Positions 1-10,932 of a stretch of DNA of 64,000 nucleotides are shown in pieces (within the stretch, counting starts at the first letter, position 1; every line of letters starts with the position of its first letter). A program made the translations under genes and the position numbers. The notes beneath the pieces are model-generated. The model was not told the DNA's origin and did not search any database. It worked only from the letters and a program-made list of their open reading frames with translations. The DNA is from Sordaria brevicollis (Eukaryota; Ascomycota; Sordariomycetes; Sordariales; Sordariaceae), in assembly GCA_033439795.1 (NCBI GenBank), contig JAUTDP010000004.1, positions 1,922,001 through 1,986,000 of the forward strand, in the 5' to 3' direction.

Positions 1-590
1 TTAGTTTAATACCTTTTATTCTAATATTATTATTACTTACTAGAAGAAATTTACCGTTTTAGGGGGTTTTAGGGAATAATTCGATATCCCCCTATTAATT
101 TAGTAGGTTATATAATAATAAAAAGAACGAAATAGTATTAGTATTATTAATCTCTTTAATAAAGTAATAGTATTAATAAATATTTATAATTGTTTAACTA
201 TAGCTATTAATAACTTTTTAAATCCTATCGAGGATTACTCCTCTAATATTAAACCTATTAATTTAAACGCTATATTAAAATTAATAATAAATAAATTTAA
301 AGACTTTACTATAAAAATAATATTTAAGGGGGATTTTAATAATAAACCATTTAGTACACTTCCTATTATTATATTTAAATAAGCGTTTGGCTATATTACC
401 GAATTTACCGCTCTTCTTAATACTATAAATTTTTATAATATTAATAATTTGCAGGTAATTTATAACCTTAAAAAGAAATTCGAAGAGGATATAGATTTAA
501 AGAGAGTATAGAGGACGTTAGATGGTTGGTTGGAGGGTAAAAATAAGTTATAGAAATTTTATATTTATTATTTATTTTAGTATAATTCTA
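1..590. repeat. RIP-mutated AT-rich relic DNA (left edge)
   Basis: The stretch is dominated by A/T, almost lacks CA and TG dinucleotides, keeps CG dinucleotides, and is full of TAA/TAG triplets in every frame. This is what RIP leaves behind after mutating C to T, mainly at CpA, on both strands. I see no recognisable protein or repeat end. Base composition changes to ordinary GC-balanced DNA at about 590-620, so this is the margin of a heterochromatic patch that bounds the gene island on its left side. Confidence 0.8.
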
Positions 591-2183
591 TTAAGAAATG
601 TATATTTTTTTCAATGCTTTGGTGGTGTGGCCCGTGTATTCTACCCTAGTACGAGCAACCCCCCCTGTTCTTGTAACACTTTCTCTTGTTTTTTGGGGTT
701 GCTGGAACAGGGGTTTTTACTGTACTTCGACACTCTACGCTAGGTATAGCCTCATGATTACATCTCTCAAATACGTCTTTCATCCCGTCCCAAACTTCTC
801 GAGGTACCTCTACCTCTCTATTACTACCTACAACAGCAACCACAACCCTCATCCACCGGAATCTCCAAGGCAAAGACGCCAGATTCTGCACGTCAACCCT
901 CAAAGGTCAACAGAAGAAAAGTATCCCGATATCCAGATCCGAAACCGACGCCGCTCGCCGTTTAAACGATAAACGAACGAACACCGACCATCTGGATCTC
1001 CCGTCTTCTTGCATCTTCAGGCTTGACTTTTCCTTCCGATCTTCCCCAGATCCTTTTCGTTCATGTCCCCTTCTTCCCTGGAGAGTGGATGGCGTCCCCT
1101 CTCGTTCAAGCCTCCCAATCCGGGGCACCGTCCTCTCAGGGACGAAGTGGACGACGCCATTCAAGCCATTCTTTCCACCGACCACTTTATCACTCCTTCT
1201 CAAAAGACCCTTTTCTCTCCGTCAGCCCCAGAAACGCCTTTCTCTGGCTGAACCCCTATTTCTCTGGGACGGACATGAGAGATGGAAATTACATTGCAAG
1301 AAATATCAAGTGATGTTTAGGCACCAAGTAATGGGTCTCAGCCAGCCATCTTTTATGTTGTCTCTGGGTCTCTGGGTCAAGGTGTGTCATTCAGCAAGCG
1401 CCTCACTGAACGCCTCAATTTCTCCCAATCAGGCAAGCCTTCCCATATATCCAACAGAAATCAGATATTGGCGACGATGTGATTGCGGCAAAAACGCACA
1501 CAGGCGCCATCAAGACACGTGCACTTACGGCTTACGGCTCAACTTGCTGCATAGGACGCTACACTTTTCCCCGCTGGGCTTTCCGCGGTGCAGTATGTGA
1601 TGGTGTTGAGTCTTAACATGAAAAGCCACAAAAGAAAAGAGGGCGTCGTCGGCATCAGGTGCGGGCGCCTCCTCGTCCGACACGACCGACGCTCGGTGAA
1701 AGCCACCAATTTCCTTTCGATTCTTTAGTTCCAGACAAAAATGTTGTGCTTGCTTGCTTGCTTGCCGTCTGTTGAAGACAGGAGTTGAGCTAGTCTCACT
1801 AGTTATCGAGTGCCGAACATGTCGTAGGATTTTGGTACCTGACTAGTCTCCTAGCACACAAGGGAAATCATGTAAATCAGGTACCAGGCAACTAACCTCT
1901 TTCTTTTTTTCCTTTTTTTTTTCTGTGATCTTACTGCACTAGCGTTGCTTGGTTCGATTATTTTTCCTTGTTCTGGCGTTGCTCGGCGAAAGCTTGGTTT
2001 TGTTTATAAGGTACACAATTGTACGACAGGTCGAACGATCTACAACATCTCCTTCCCCTTTTCGTTTTCTTGACCTTTCGTTCAATTCATTCGCTTACCT
2101 TTTAACTACGTACGTATGTTGTTGCCAATTCATTTATGTTTTAATGTCTATGTTCGGAGTTATCAACGACAACAACAGAAGCC
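591..2183. other. Intergenic region and probable 5' leader of the ankyrin gene
   Basis: Ordinary-composition DNA with no open frame that resembles a protein. Short frames on both strands here overlap one another and carry no motif. Pyrimidine-rich tracts (for example 1901-1922) lie upstream of the ankyrin gene start, as is common in fungal promoters and leaders. Part of this stretch is presumably the 5' untranslated region and promoter of that gene. No RNA gene was recognised. Confidence 0.5.
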
Positions 2184-4585
2184 ATGTTTCATCATCACGT
2201 CGTCGGGCCTTCTTCAACAAGGATAGAGCTAGACGATGGCCTCAGTCTCGATAGCGGTCTGGGCATGGCGTCTCAGCCATCCTCGCCCATGACACCCAAG
2301 CACCTCGCATCTTTTGAGTATATGACGAGGAGTCTGTCGCCGTAAGTTTTTCCATTTACCCCCTTTTGGTCCAAAATGGTTTTACTAAACAATTGGTTAG
2401 CACGAACCCATTCAGCAGCAACAATCCATTCAGCGATGATGCTGCCGCCGGCTTAGAAGACCTCTTCCCCGACGAGGCGAGCCTACCATCACCAGTGCCA
2501 GAACCTAGCACTCCATTGAGGGAACTCACTCATCCATCCACACCCAAGACGCAACCGCAACCACACACCAGCCCACTCCTTCTCACCGCAGACCGCCGGG
2601 CAACCCGGACCTTATCACTCAAACTCGGGCCAGTACCAAAGAAGCGTCGCCAAAGCACCACCCAACTCGCCGAGCAGCTTCACCACGCCATCGACAAGAA
2701 CGACACAGGCGCCATCCTCAAGCTCATCAAGGAGGGCCGCATCGACCCTAATATCCAACGGCGAGGAGCAAGTCTATCACCCCTTCATGAAGCCCTGGCC
2801 GCTCGCTCAGTCGATTCCGCCAACTTCCTCGCCCTCTCCGGCGCCGACCTAGAAGCAACCAACAGGACGAAAGAGACAGCCATCATCACCGCCACCAAGA
2901 ACAGTTTCCCCTTAGCCTCCGTCACCTTACTATGCGAACTCGGCGCCAAGCTCGACGCTGTTGACATATTCGGCCGATCAGCGCTTCACTACGCAGCAAG
3001 CAGCCACGGACCATCGGCTTCTTCTTCATCTTCAACATCTCCCTCCTCTTCGTCCAGCTACGAGGATGAGAAGGCAGAGATAGTCAAGGTCCTCTGCTCC
3101 CACGGCGCCAACCCAAACCTGCCCGACGAAACAGGCCACATGCCTCTTCACCAAGCGGTCCACAACGTCCACCTGGCCGCGGCCAGGCAACTGCTTGACT
3201 GTGGCGCCGACATCAACGCAGCGACCAAGAGCGGGAGGACTCCGCTTTACTTGGCCATCGCCAAGCGCAGCACCGACATTGTCTCCCTTCTCTGCGAGCG
3301 CGGTGCCGTCATCAACCGCTGCGTCGGCGATTCCACGCCCTTGCTGGCCGCCATCACGGCGGGTTGTACCGACATTGCACGGGTGCTGATTCAGGCGGGT
3401 GCTGCTGATCCTAACCTGTCTGGAGGGAAGGGGAACTTCCCCCTCCTCATGGCTGCGGCGCTAGGGAATGAGGAGTTGGTTGAGATGCTACTGGCTCATG
3501 GTGCTGACGTTCATGTGGCGAGCAACTCAACCGGTATGACGCCGCTGCATGTGGCGTGTCAAGGTGGACATGAGGGGATAGTGGGCATGTTGATCAGGGC
3601 CGGGACGCCAGTGGATGGTGTAAATAACGACGGACTGACGCCTCTCGCGCTGGCGGTGGAGGGTGTTCATGATGAGATTGTGCAGATGCTGCTGATGCAT
3701 GGCCGTGCGGATGCGAATCATACTTATGATGGGCAGTCACTGCTCTGGAGGGCTTTGGAGCGACTGATTGCTGCCACCAACCTCGCCTCCAAGACTACGA
3801 GCAGCCCCGGGACATCGACGGCGGTGGCTCATGCCAAATATGTGACGGTGACTGCGATTGAGAGGATCATCCAACTCCTAATAACGTCCGGCGCCGATGT
3901 CACTGCTCCGCAGGGCGACCTTGGGATTACTCCTCTGCATCAGGCTTGCCGACTAGGCCTGGACTCGATCGTTGAGATGATGCTCTCAACACCGAAAGAT
4001 GTCCGCACATCTGCCTCGTTCCACGGCGAGAAGTATGGCCACAGTGGTGTAGTCGAAACACATCTCTGGTCAGGTCATACTCCCCTCTTCTTCGCCGTCG
4101 AAGGTGGCCACTTGACCACAACCAAGCTGCTGATAGAGAAATACCATGCGAACATCAACGCCCGAACAGCAGTCGACGCGACCCTGTTATGGGCGGCTAT
4201 CGGACACCCACACATACTACGCTACCTCTTGACCCTGAAACCATTGCAAGGACAAGGGGTCAACAGAAACGGCAGTGTCCGCAAGCGGCTAAGGCTGATG
4301 AGCTTTGGCCGCGGTAGCGAAGATGGGACCTTGGGAGGAGAGTGCTTTGACGTGAACCATCGAGATCATGGAGGAGCAACGGTTCTTCATGCTGCCGCTG
4401 CGGCCGGCCATATGGAAGATGTGAGGATTCTGCTCAGAAAAGGGGCAAAGCAGTTTGCTGCTCATGAGGTGTATGATGATCTAGCGGGCAGGAAGGGAGG
4501 TACGTACCGACAAGGCACGCCGGCTGGCATCGCCAGGCAAAAAGGACATGACAGGATCGTGGAGTTGATAGAAGGGTGGCGGTAA
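2184..4585 (+). CDS. Ankyrin-repeat protein, 780 aa, one intron
   Basis: Predicted to be a protein-protein interaction scaffold; partner and pathway are unknown. The long open frame alone would begin at a non-ATG codon near 2366, so I looked upstream. An ATG at 2184 opens a first exon to 2341, a 59-base intron (2342-2400, gtaagt...ttag) follows, and the second exon runs to TAA at 4585. The joint creates a proline codon in phase. Residues 1 to about 140 are Ser/Pro/Thr-rich and likely disordered. From about 145 to 770 there are at least ten ankyrin repeats, seen as recurring G-x-TPLH-A and LL-x-x-GAD-(V/I) patterns, for example DLGITPLHQACRLG. Two insertions break the array: a Ser-rich one around residue 258 and a linker around 500. 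No second domain (NACHT, kinase, palmitoyltransferase) and no membrane segment is visible. An in-frame stop at 2142 lies just upstream of the chosen ATG. Confidence 0.85.
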
Positions 4586-4606
4586 AAAGAGCTCCTTCAT
4601 GACTTG

Positions 4607-4678
4607 GCGGTGCGGTCGGTAAGCGCAGTTGGTAGAGCGCCTTGTCAAAGCACCCAATTTGAATATGGTATTCCCCGC
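4607..4678 (+). pseudogene. tRNA-like relic (degenerate)
   Basis: A 72-base stretch has tRNA size and order. The ends pair imperfectly (GCGG at the start, CCGC at the end). There is a D-arm-like box A (GCGCAGTTGGTAGAGCGC), a possible anticodon loop TTGTCAA, and a weak T-loop (ATTTGAAT) where GTTCGAAT would be expected. The anticodon stem has two mismatches in five pairs and the T stem is poor, so it should not fold into a working cloverleaf. The departures from a normal box B are mostly transitions. I read it as a decayed tRNA copy. It lies directly after the ankyrin gene. Confidence 0.3.
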
Positions 4679-7600
4679 TTCCCTTTCTCCTTTGAGATCA
4701 TCGGATGTGACTAACGGCAATGCTTTGAACCTGGCAGTGTAGATGTCCTTGATGTGGCGGTTTCTGTTCGGCTATCTTGCGCATCATTTGCTTTGCGAGT
4801 GTGATGGAGGGAAAATGTGATATGCAGCTGGTTGATATTACAACTCTTGGATATTGATGAGCGACCCCTGAGGATTGGCCAATATAAGACCCACAAGAGT
4901 AAACAACACTGTCTGGGCTGTATAGGTTATCTCATCACGGGAGCATGTCTCATCCCTTCCCAAAGCAGACGGACACGGACGCGTCTCCGTACGTCGTCTA
5001 GCACTCGCCTAAGGGACGAACGGGTGTTCCCGTCGACACTTGTCTTATTCGTGGAAACCGCCTTCTGGAAGTTTTGGGTGGAAGAATACGAACTGGCAGC
5101 CCGGGCCGCGATGCACGGACAAAGCACGTAAGAGCACGTAGGGAACCATCTGTGACGCTTTGATGAACACCGGTATTAGAGAAGACATATTGACCAGCGC
5201 CACGGTACTGGTAAATAGTTGAAGAAAGGTGAAACAGATATTGGATGTGTCTTTGTTGACAGGGCAATCCTTGACCGCGGCCACCACACCACCAAGCCAT
5301 CGGGTCTTGGATAAGCAGTGCCGGTAGAACAAGATATGTCGTCTGTTACATTTGGGTAATAACAAGCGAACACCTTGAGCTCAAATATGGCTGTATATAG
5401 CGAAGGGGGGCTACACGGACGGGATGAGTAGCCGCTAGGCGCCAGGTAACCGCGGTAAGCTTGTCCGCTTCAGACGGGCCGCGCAGCCGAATCGACCACA
5501 CGAAACAGTGATGCATACCTTCCGTGCCCGGCTCTCTACCAGCCCTTCACCGGCCCTACGGTAGATTGACCCACAGAACACCCAGTTAGCGTCTCGATAA
5601 CAGACGTTCCGAACTGCCTCGTAGAGCTCAGCTCCGCGGATCCATGGATGACGGAGGAGAAAGCCAGGAAAGAGGAAATGGGGGTTTGGGTGTCTTGAAA
5701 TCAACAGGTACAACTCCTCGATCAGATCATGTCCCCCGGTATGCAAAATCCTGAAGGCCGCATATGCAAAGATATAGCAAACGGGACAAAGCCGTGCACA
5801 CACACACACACACCTTGATGGACACTCATCGCAGGGGTTCGTTTGGCCAACGGTATCAAGAGAGGCGCAAGAGAGGCATGGAAAAGGCTATATGCCACGT
5901 TGAGTTCAGCCGAAACCCAGCAATTTGGCCGAAGACATGTCCGTTGCCCCTTTGATCACGGGAAGCATGCAATACATATCAGGGGACAGATAAGGGGAAA
6001 TGACTCCTTGTGTCCGAGGCACGTCTACTCACAGCATCTCGACAGAATTGTTGAGAGTCGGAAGCAGGCCGTCTGTTGAGAGCTGTGTGACGGACCGGTT
6101 GAGATGCTGAAATGTAACTGTTTGGGGGCAGCTTTCCCGGTCTGGAGGAAGGGAAGAGGAGAAGACACATGGCAACTAGCTTGCGTCGTGATTGTGATGC
6201 CCTGATGGAAGAAAGAGGTGTGAAGCCATGGGAAACTATTGGCGGACCTAGATGCAGCAACCACGGCGTCCATACTCGATCACTAGGCGAGAACAACGTC
6301 CTGAGGACAGCCAGAAGGCCGGATAATGTTGCTCGACGTGGGGCGTAGCCGCTTGGTGGTGTGTGTCTTCAAGATCAACATCGTTGATGTCGACATTCAC
6401 TGTCTGTAGTTCTTGTCCCCCTGGGACGAGTTCAAGACGGGGGAGGCTCGGCCAGGCCTGGAAGATAGGCTCTGCAGAAACTCCCCGTTCCGTGCGGTCC
6501 GACCAGCTCATGTGGGTTTGGACTTTGGGCCAGTGAGAGTCCTCGCCGGTTGGAGCAGCTTGCTTGTGAAAACTCGGAGTTGCAATCTGTTTACGAGAGA
6601 AGAAAGCATGTGAGTCCAGTTCTCAGCGGCGGATGCGGAACCTGGAATCAGCTGTATGCAGCGGTGTTTTCCGTTTCTTGTCTCTCTCTTGTGACTGACG
6701 GAATATGGTTGAGTCTAACTACCTTCCAGGTTAGTTTCCATCAAGACGAAACAAAAAGAGGGCCGCAAGAAAGCCGCGAGATGATGAAAGGATCATGTTG
6801 AAGAAGCCCTGACCTTGAATATCGTACCGCGATACAATCTTTTTGCATCTTTGGTCGCGAGGCCCCCGGCGAGGCAGGTCGGGCAGGTACCTCCTTGCTT
6901 GGTAGACTCGGGTTGGCGTAAGGGGAGTAGTACCGGTCTCCGCTTGCAGTGCACCTGCACCTGTCAGAAACTGACCGAGGCTGATTCTGCCGGACGGACA
7001 CAGTGACAACCGAGTTCAACGATAGACGACAGACGAGACGACAGCAAGCGAAGCTGCACGACTTGGTGCCTCATCTGGGACAGACAAAACATGGATCCAA
7101 CAACAACAAGGGCCGTTGCCGCATCACGGATGCCGTCGGCGTGCAGAGACGACAAGTCTAACGAGGTTCCATATGATGAGACGATTGAGGGCTTTGCCGC
7201 GTTGCATGGCGCTTAGACACACAGACGACCGACCGACCGTCCACACGAGAAAAAGAAGGTTGTACTCGACAAAGTGATCGTCGTTTGAAGGCAGAGAGCA
7301 GGGGGGGGCTGTAATTGTTGCTCCGATGAGCCGTTGAAGAGAGAAGGGGAAATCGGAGGGATCACGGCAAGGGAGGAGGCTCAGAGTTGTAGAAGTCGGG
7401 TGGAAGCTGCGTAGTGTGGAAAATGGAAGGTCGTGGAGTGAGGTGAGTGACTTTGAACGAACCAAAAATTGTGTGCCCCTGGCCGGATGCCCTAGAATTA
7501 GGTACCTCGATGGCTCCTTCCCTTCCGCATCGAAAATCCTGAACACCAGGATCAAGATTGCAGAACTTGAACAGCACCTGCCTTTTGAGTCTTCAAAGTG

Positions 7601-10189
7601 GTCTGTCTCTTGGCTCGCCGTGGTCGGACCTACTGAGCCATGGAAACTAGCAGAGACCATCCCGCCGTCGTCATGATCTCTGTTCGGCTCGATCTTTGAG
7701 TGATTAAGATCACATCACTGTGCAGTAGTTGCAACAAACCGGTCCGTTTCCTGTCAACTCTAATTGGAACGGAAAGGACTCTTTTTTTTTTCAGCACGGA
7801 CGGACGGCCGGACAATCAAATCATCTCGGCCCCAGCCCCGGCCCGTCATTCGCAGTTTTTGACGGGACTGACCGTTTACCCTAGAACCATCAGGGCAATA
7901 GGGCGGTCGGACAAGAAGAGCGAATCTTCATGATGGTGCGCATCCGGGCTAGTTTCTCCATCAAATCTTTCGGATTCAGTCTCTATCCGGCAATGATTTG
8001 ACGGTATTAATCCCGGGGACTCGCTATACGGACGATCATGGAGGGATCATGGAAGGATCATGAGAGGCACTTGGACAGAAGGGGGGGCTCGAGGGGGACG
8101 CTTTTGGGTGAGGAGCGCGGTAGCACAGGCGAGCGAAGATTCGACAGAGGTTCCTGGCGAGTTCTTCTGGCGAGGTTCCTGGCTGGGCGCTCGCTAATCG
8201 GAAAGCCTCAGATTGATGACGGTCTCGCTCAAGTGGATCTGAGACTGCGAGCATCACACTCGCACATTCTCTCTCACACACAGACCACCGTCCACCGTCC
8301 ACTGCGTCCCTCCAAAACCGACCAAGACGACCAAGACCAAACCAAACCGTATTGTGTCGATCCGTGGATAACTGGTCAGCCATGACTAGGACTCAGGGGG
8401 GAGGGAACAGTTGGAACAGTTCCGCGGCTCTTGTGCCAATTGATCCGGGAGTGTCTTGTGAAATTGACAAGTGCCATAAATACTCGTGAAATTAGTCTTC
8501 TCCTATTTCCCTTCATCTGGTGTCAATTGACGTGTGGATTTGCCAAAGGCTGCGCCTCCTTTTGACGGGACGAGCTTCCCTTGCCCGTGCGCCCATTCTG
8601 CTATCCAAACCATGCTGACTAACCCAGTCTAACCCAGTCTGTCACTTTCCAACTCGCTCAACATGGGCAGGTGTACCGTGCGTGCATCGTACCTGACACA
8701 CAACTTTCACCGTTCCTGAGTCCCTGTACAAAGTCCCTGCTCGCTGCGAGTGCAGGTGCTCTTTCCCTCGAGAGAAGAAGCCGTCTGCGGCCGTCTGGGC
8801 ATTTGTGATTTGAGGTTTGGCGGACAAGGAGAGAAAAAAAGACCCACGGACCCACTAGTCCACTCGGCTTAAATTCCCACTCGCTTGTGCCCGTGGTCGG
8901 CTCCAAAGGATGCAAAGCACAAAAGGTACACGTACATTTTGCAGCCAGGAAGGAAGGAGCATGGAGACGGGAGTTGGAGAGAGACAAGACGGACCACTGC
9001 ACGGAAGGGACGAATTGTTGAAAGATGAAAACCACTGGCACTGCTCAGAACAATGACTTTCACTTTTCGCTCACAGGTCTGTTAATGTCGACCTTCGCTA
9101 GCCTACACTGGATGGAGTAAAGACTTGCGAACCTGAACAGAGTCAAGGAACTTGCCGTCTTTTTCTTTGGCTTGACCACCTAGTCTACCTAGTCGGCTTG
9201 CATGCATTTGTGCGTGTGGACATTCTCATTCAGGTCATTCAGTTCTGGACATTGGACATTGCACCTCCCATCTTCTCTCCGCATCCCAAGTCCCGCCCCG
9301 TTCAATTCGCGTCTCTCTCCCGCCTCAAAGACGAGGATCATGGAAGGAAGATCCACATTGTTCTCTCTTCAGAAGGCCCGTCGATTGTCGAACCCTGGAC
9401 AGGGGCTACACATACCGACGTCGTACACCCTCTTTTCCCCCCTTCCATCCATCTCACTCACTTCCTCACTCCGCCAGAAAAACGACGAGGTTCAAAAAAG
9501 GCGGAATCAGCAGCCTGTATACCCTTGGGATCTTGGGATGGTCTTGGACACCCCCTTGGCGACTCGTTTAATCGAATACCAAGAACAACCCCCGTGGAAA
9601 TCCCCGGTCGAACCCCGTTGGAGACAATCGGAAGAAACGGGGTTGAGAAAGATTGCGTTAAGCTTCTTTAGCACATTGGTGTCTCCATCGTCAGTGTCCA
9701 TCGTCAGGTCCCCTCCAGGTCGCTCAGGTCCCATCGAGGTCCCATCTGCACCTAAAATCCAAACTGGGGCCTGCCAACGGTCTGGATTCCTATTTTAGCG
9801 GAGCCAGGATCGTGCGCAAGGGACCAGTCCAGTCACCATCAGATTCACCACCCCTCTCTTCCAGATACCCACTCCAAAACCCACCATTCCCCCGTATAGA
9901 CAAGTCTCGTTAGGAGCATCTGCCATTCCATGACATTGACCTCCCCCCTCCGTCTCAACCCCCCCCTGACGACGAACCTAACACCACTTTGAACCGACTG
10001 CACTCCAGGAACAAGGGGACCTACATTTTGTCTTTCCACCACTTGTCTCTCACTTCTCTCTCGTCCAGCAGATTATCGACTAGCCCCAGGGGTCAGGGGG
10101 AACAAGCCAAGCAACTTCCCTTCTTCTCTCTTGTCCACACACGTTCACAAGGAACGAAAGGAAGAGCAGGAGAACGTGAATGTGAGAGA

Positions 10190-10260
10190 AAGTCAGAGAG
10201 AGAGAGAGAGAGAGGAGTCAGAGACGAGGAAAGGGACAGACAGAGAGAAGAAAAAAAGAC
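10190..10260. repeat. GA-rich simple-sequence tract
   Basis: The plus strand carries an almost pure purine run with many consecutive GA units, followed by an A-rich run of about seven. It lies about 0.7 kb upstream of the Zn2Cys6 factor start. Such tracts occur in fungal promoters and leaders; no further role can be shown. Confidence 0.7.
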
Positions 10261-10932
10261 AGACACCCTTTACAGGACACCCCTATACACAGTACGTACA
10301 CACATGACACACACATACACACATAACATAGAGCTCTCTCCTTGTACCTACCTTTTGGGTCTGGGACATGCAGCATTCTTCTTGGGTGCAGCAGTTCTTG
10401 TCTGGCTTGTCGTCGTATCGGCTGCATTCGCTCAGAAGCGCGCATTGCATGTTTCCACAGATTCGGCCCATTCCCAAGATAAACCTTGGATGACTCTAGG
10501 AAGAGCACCCCATTTTCAACAAGCCATTGACCACTCATTGACCTCTCATGTTCGACCGCAACAGGAGCATCTTTTTTTGTTGGAGGGCAAGGTACCATAC
10601 CACCTTACCACCTTGCACCACCTCTCCCACACCTACCTTACACCCTACACCACACTACATACACCTCGTACCTACATACGTAGATACATACTACATACAT
10701 ACATACCTAGCTACCACACTACGCCCACCTGGTAGTAAATAGGCTCGTCAAGGTAGGTAGACTACCAATCCGCAATCCGCTCAGGAAACCCGGGCCAGGA
10801 GAGCCAGGGTCGCGTCTGGTGCCCCTAGCCCTCCTAGCATCACTCCCTCCCACTCCGTCCCCCGGTCGCTTTTTCTCCTGGCCCTTGTTGCGAGGAATCG
10901 GTCTCCATTAAAATTCTAATTAAATTCCCAGT

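Larger units (their letters stand above)
4586..10932. other. 6.3 kb gene-free region upstream of the Zn2Cys6 factor
   Basis: Normal base composition, not RIP-mutated. No frame in it gives a recognisable protein; the longest ones (for example 9198-9798 +, 7124-7660 -) overlap in several frames and lack motifs. It holds a tRNA-like relic at 4607-4678, a (CA)n run near 5797-5812, a poly-T run near 7780, a GA-rich tract near 10190-10260 and a CTAC/CATA-rich stretch near 10610-10735. The 3' untranslated region of the ankyrin gene and a long promoter/leader of the transcription factor probably share it. A non-coding transcript is possible but nothing in the sequence proves one. Confidence 0.45.

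Noticed and set aside
7124..7660. 178-codon minus-strand frame in the long upstream region
   Set aside because: No motif, overlaps another minus-strand and a plus-strand frame, and lacks the codon bias of the confirmed genes.
9198..9798. Overlapping 157- and 198-codon frames upstream of the C6 factor
   Set aside because: Two overlapping plus-strand frames compete, neither has a domain, splice-supported extension or codon bias like real genes here.
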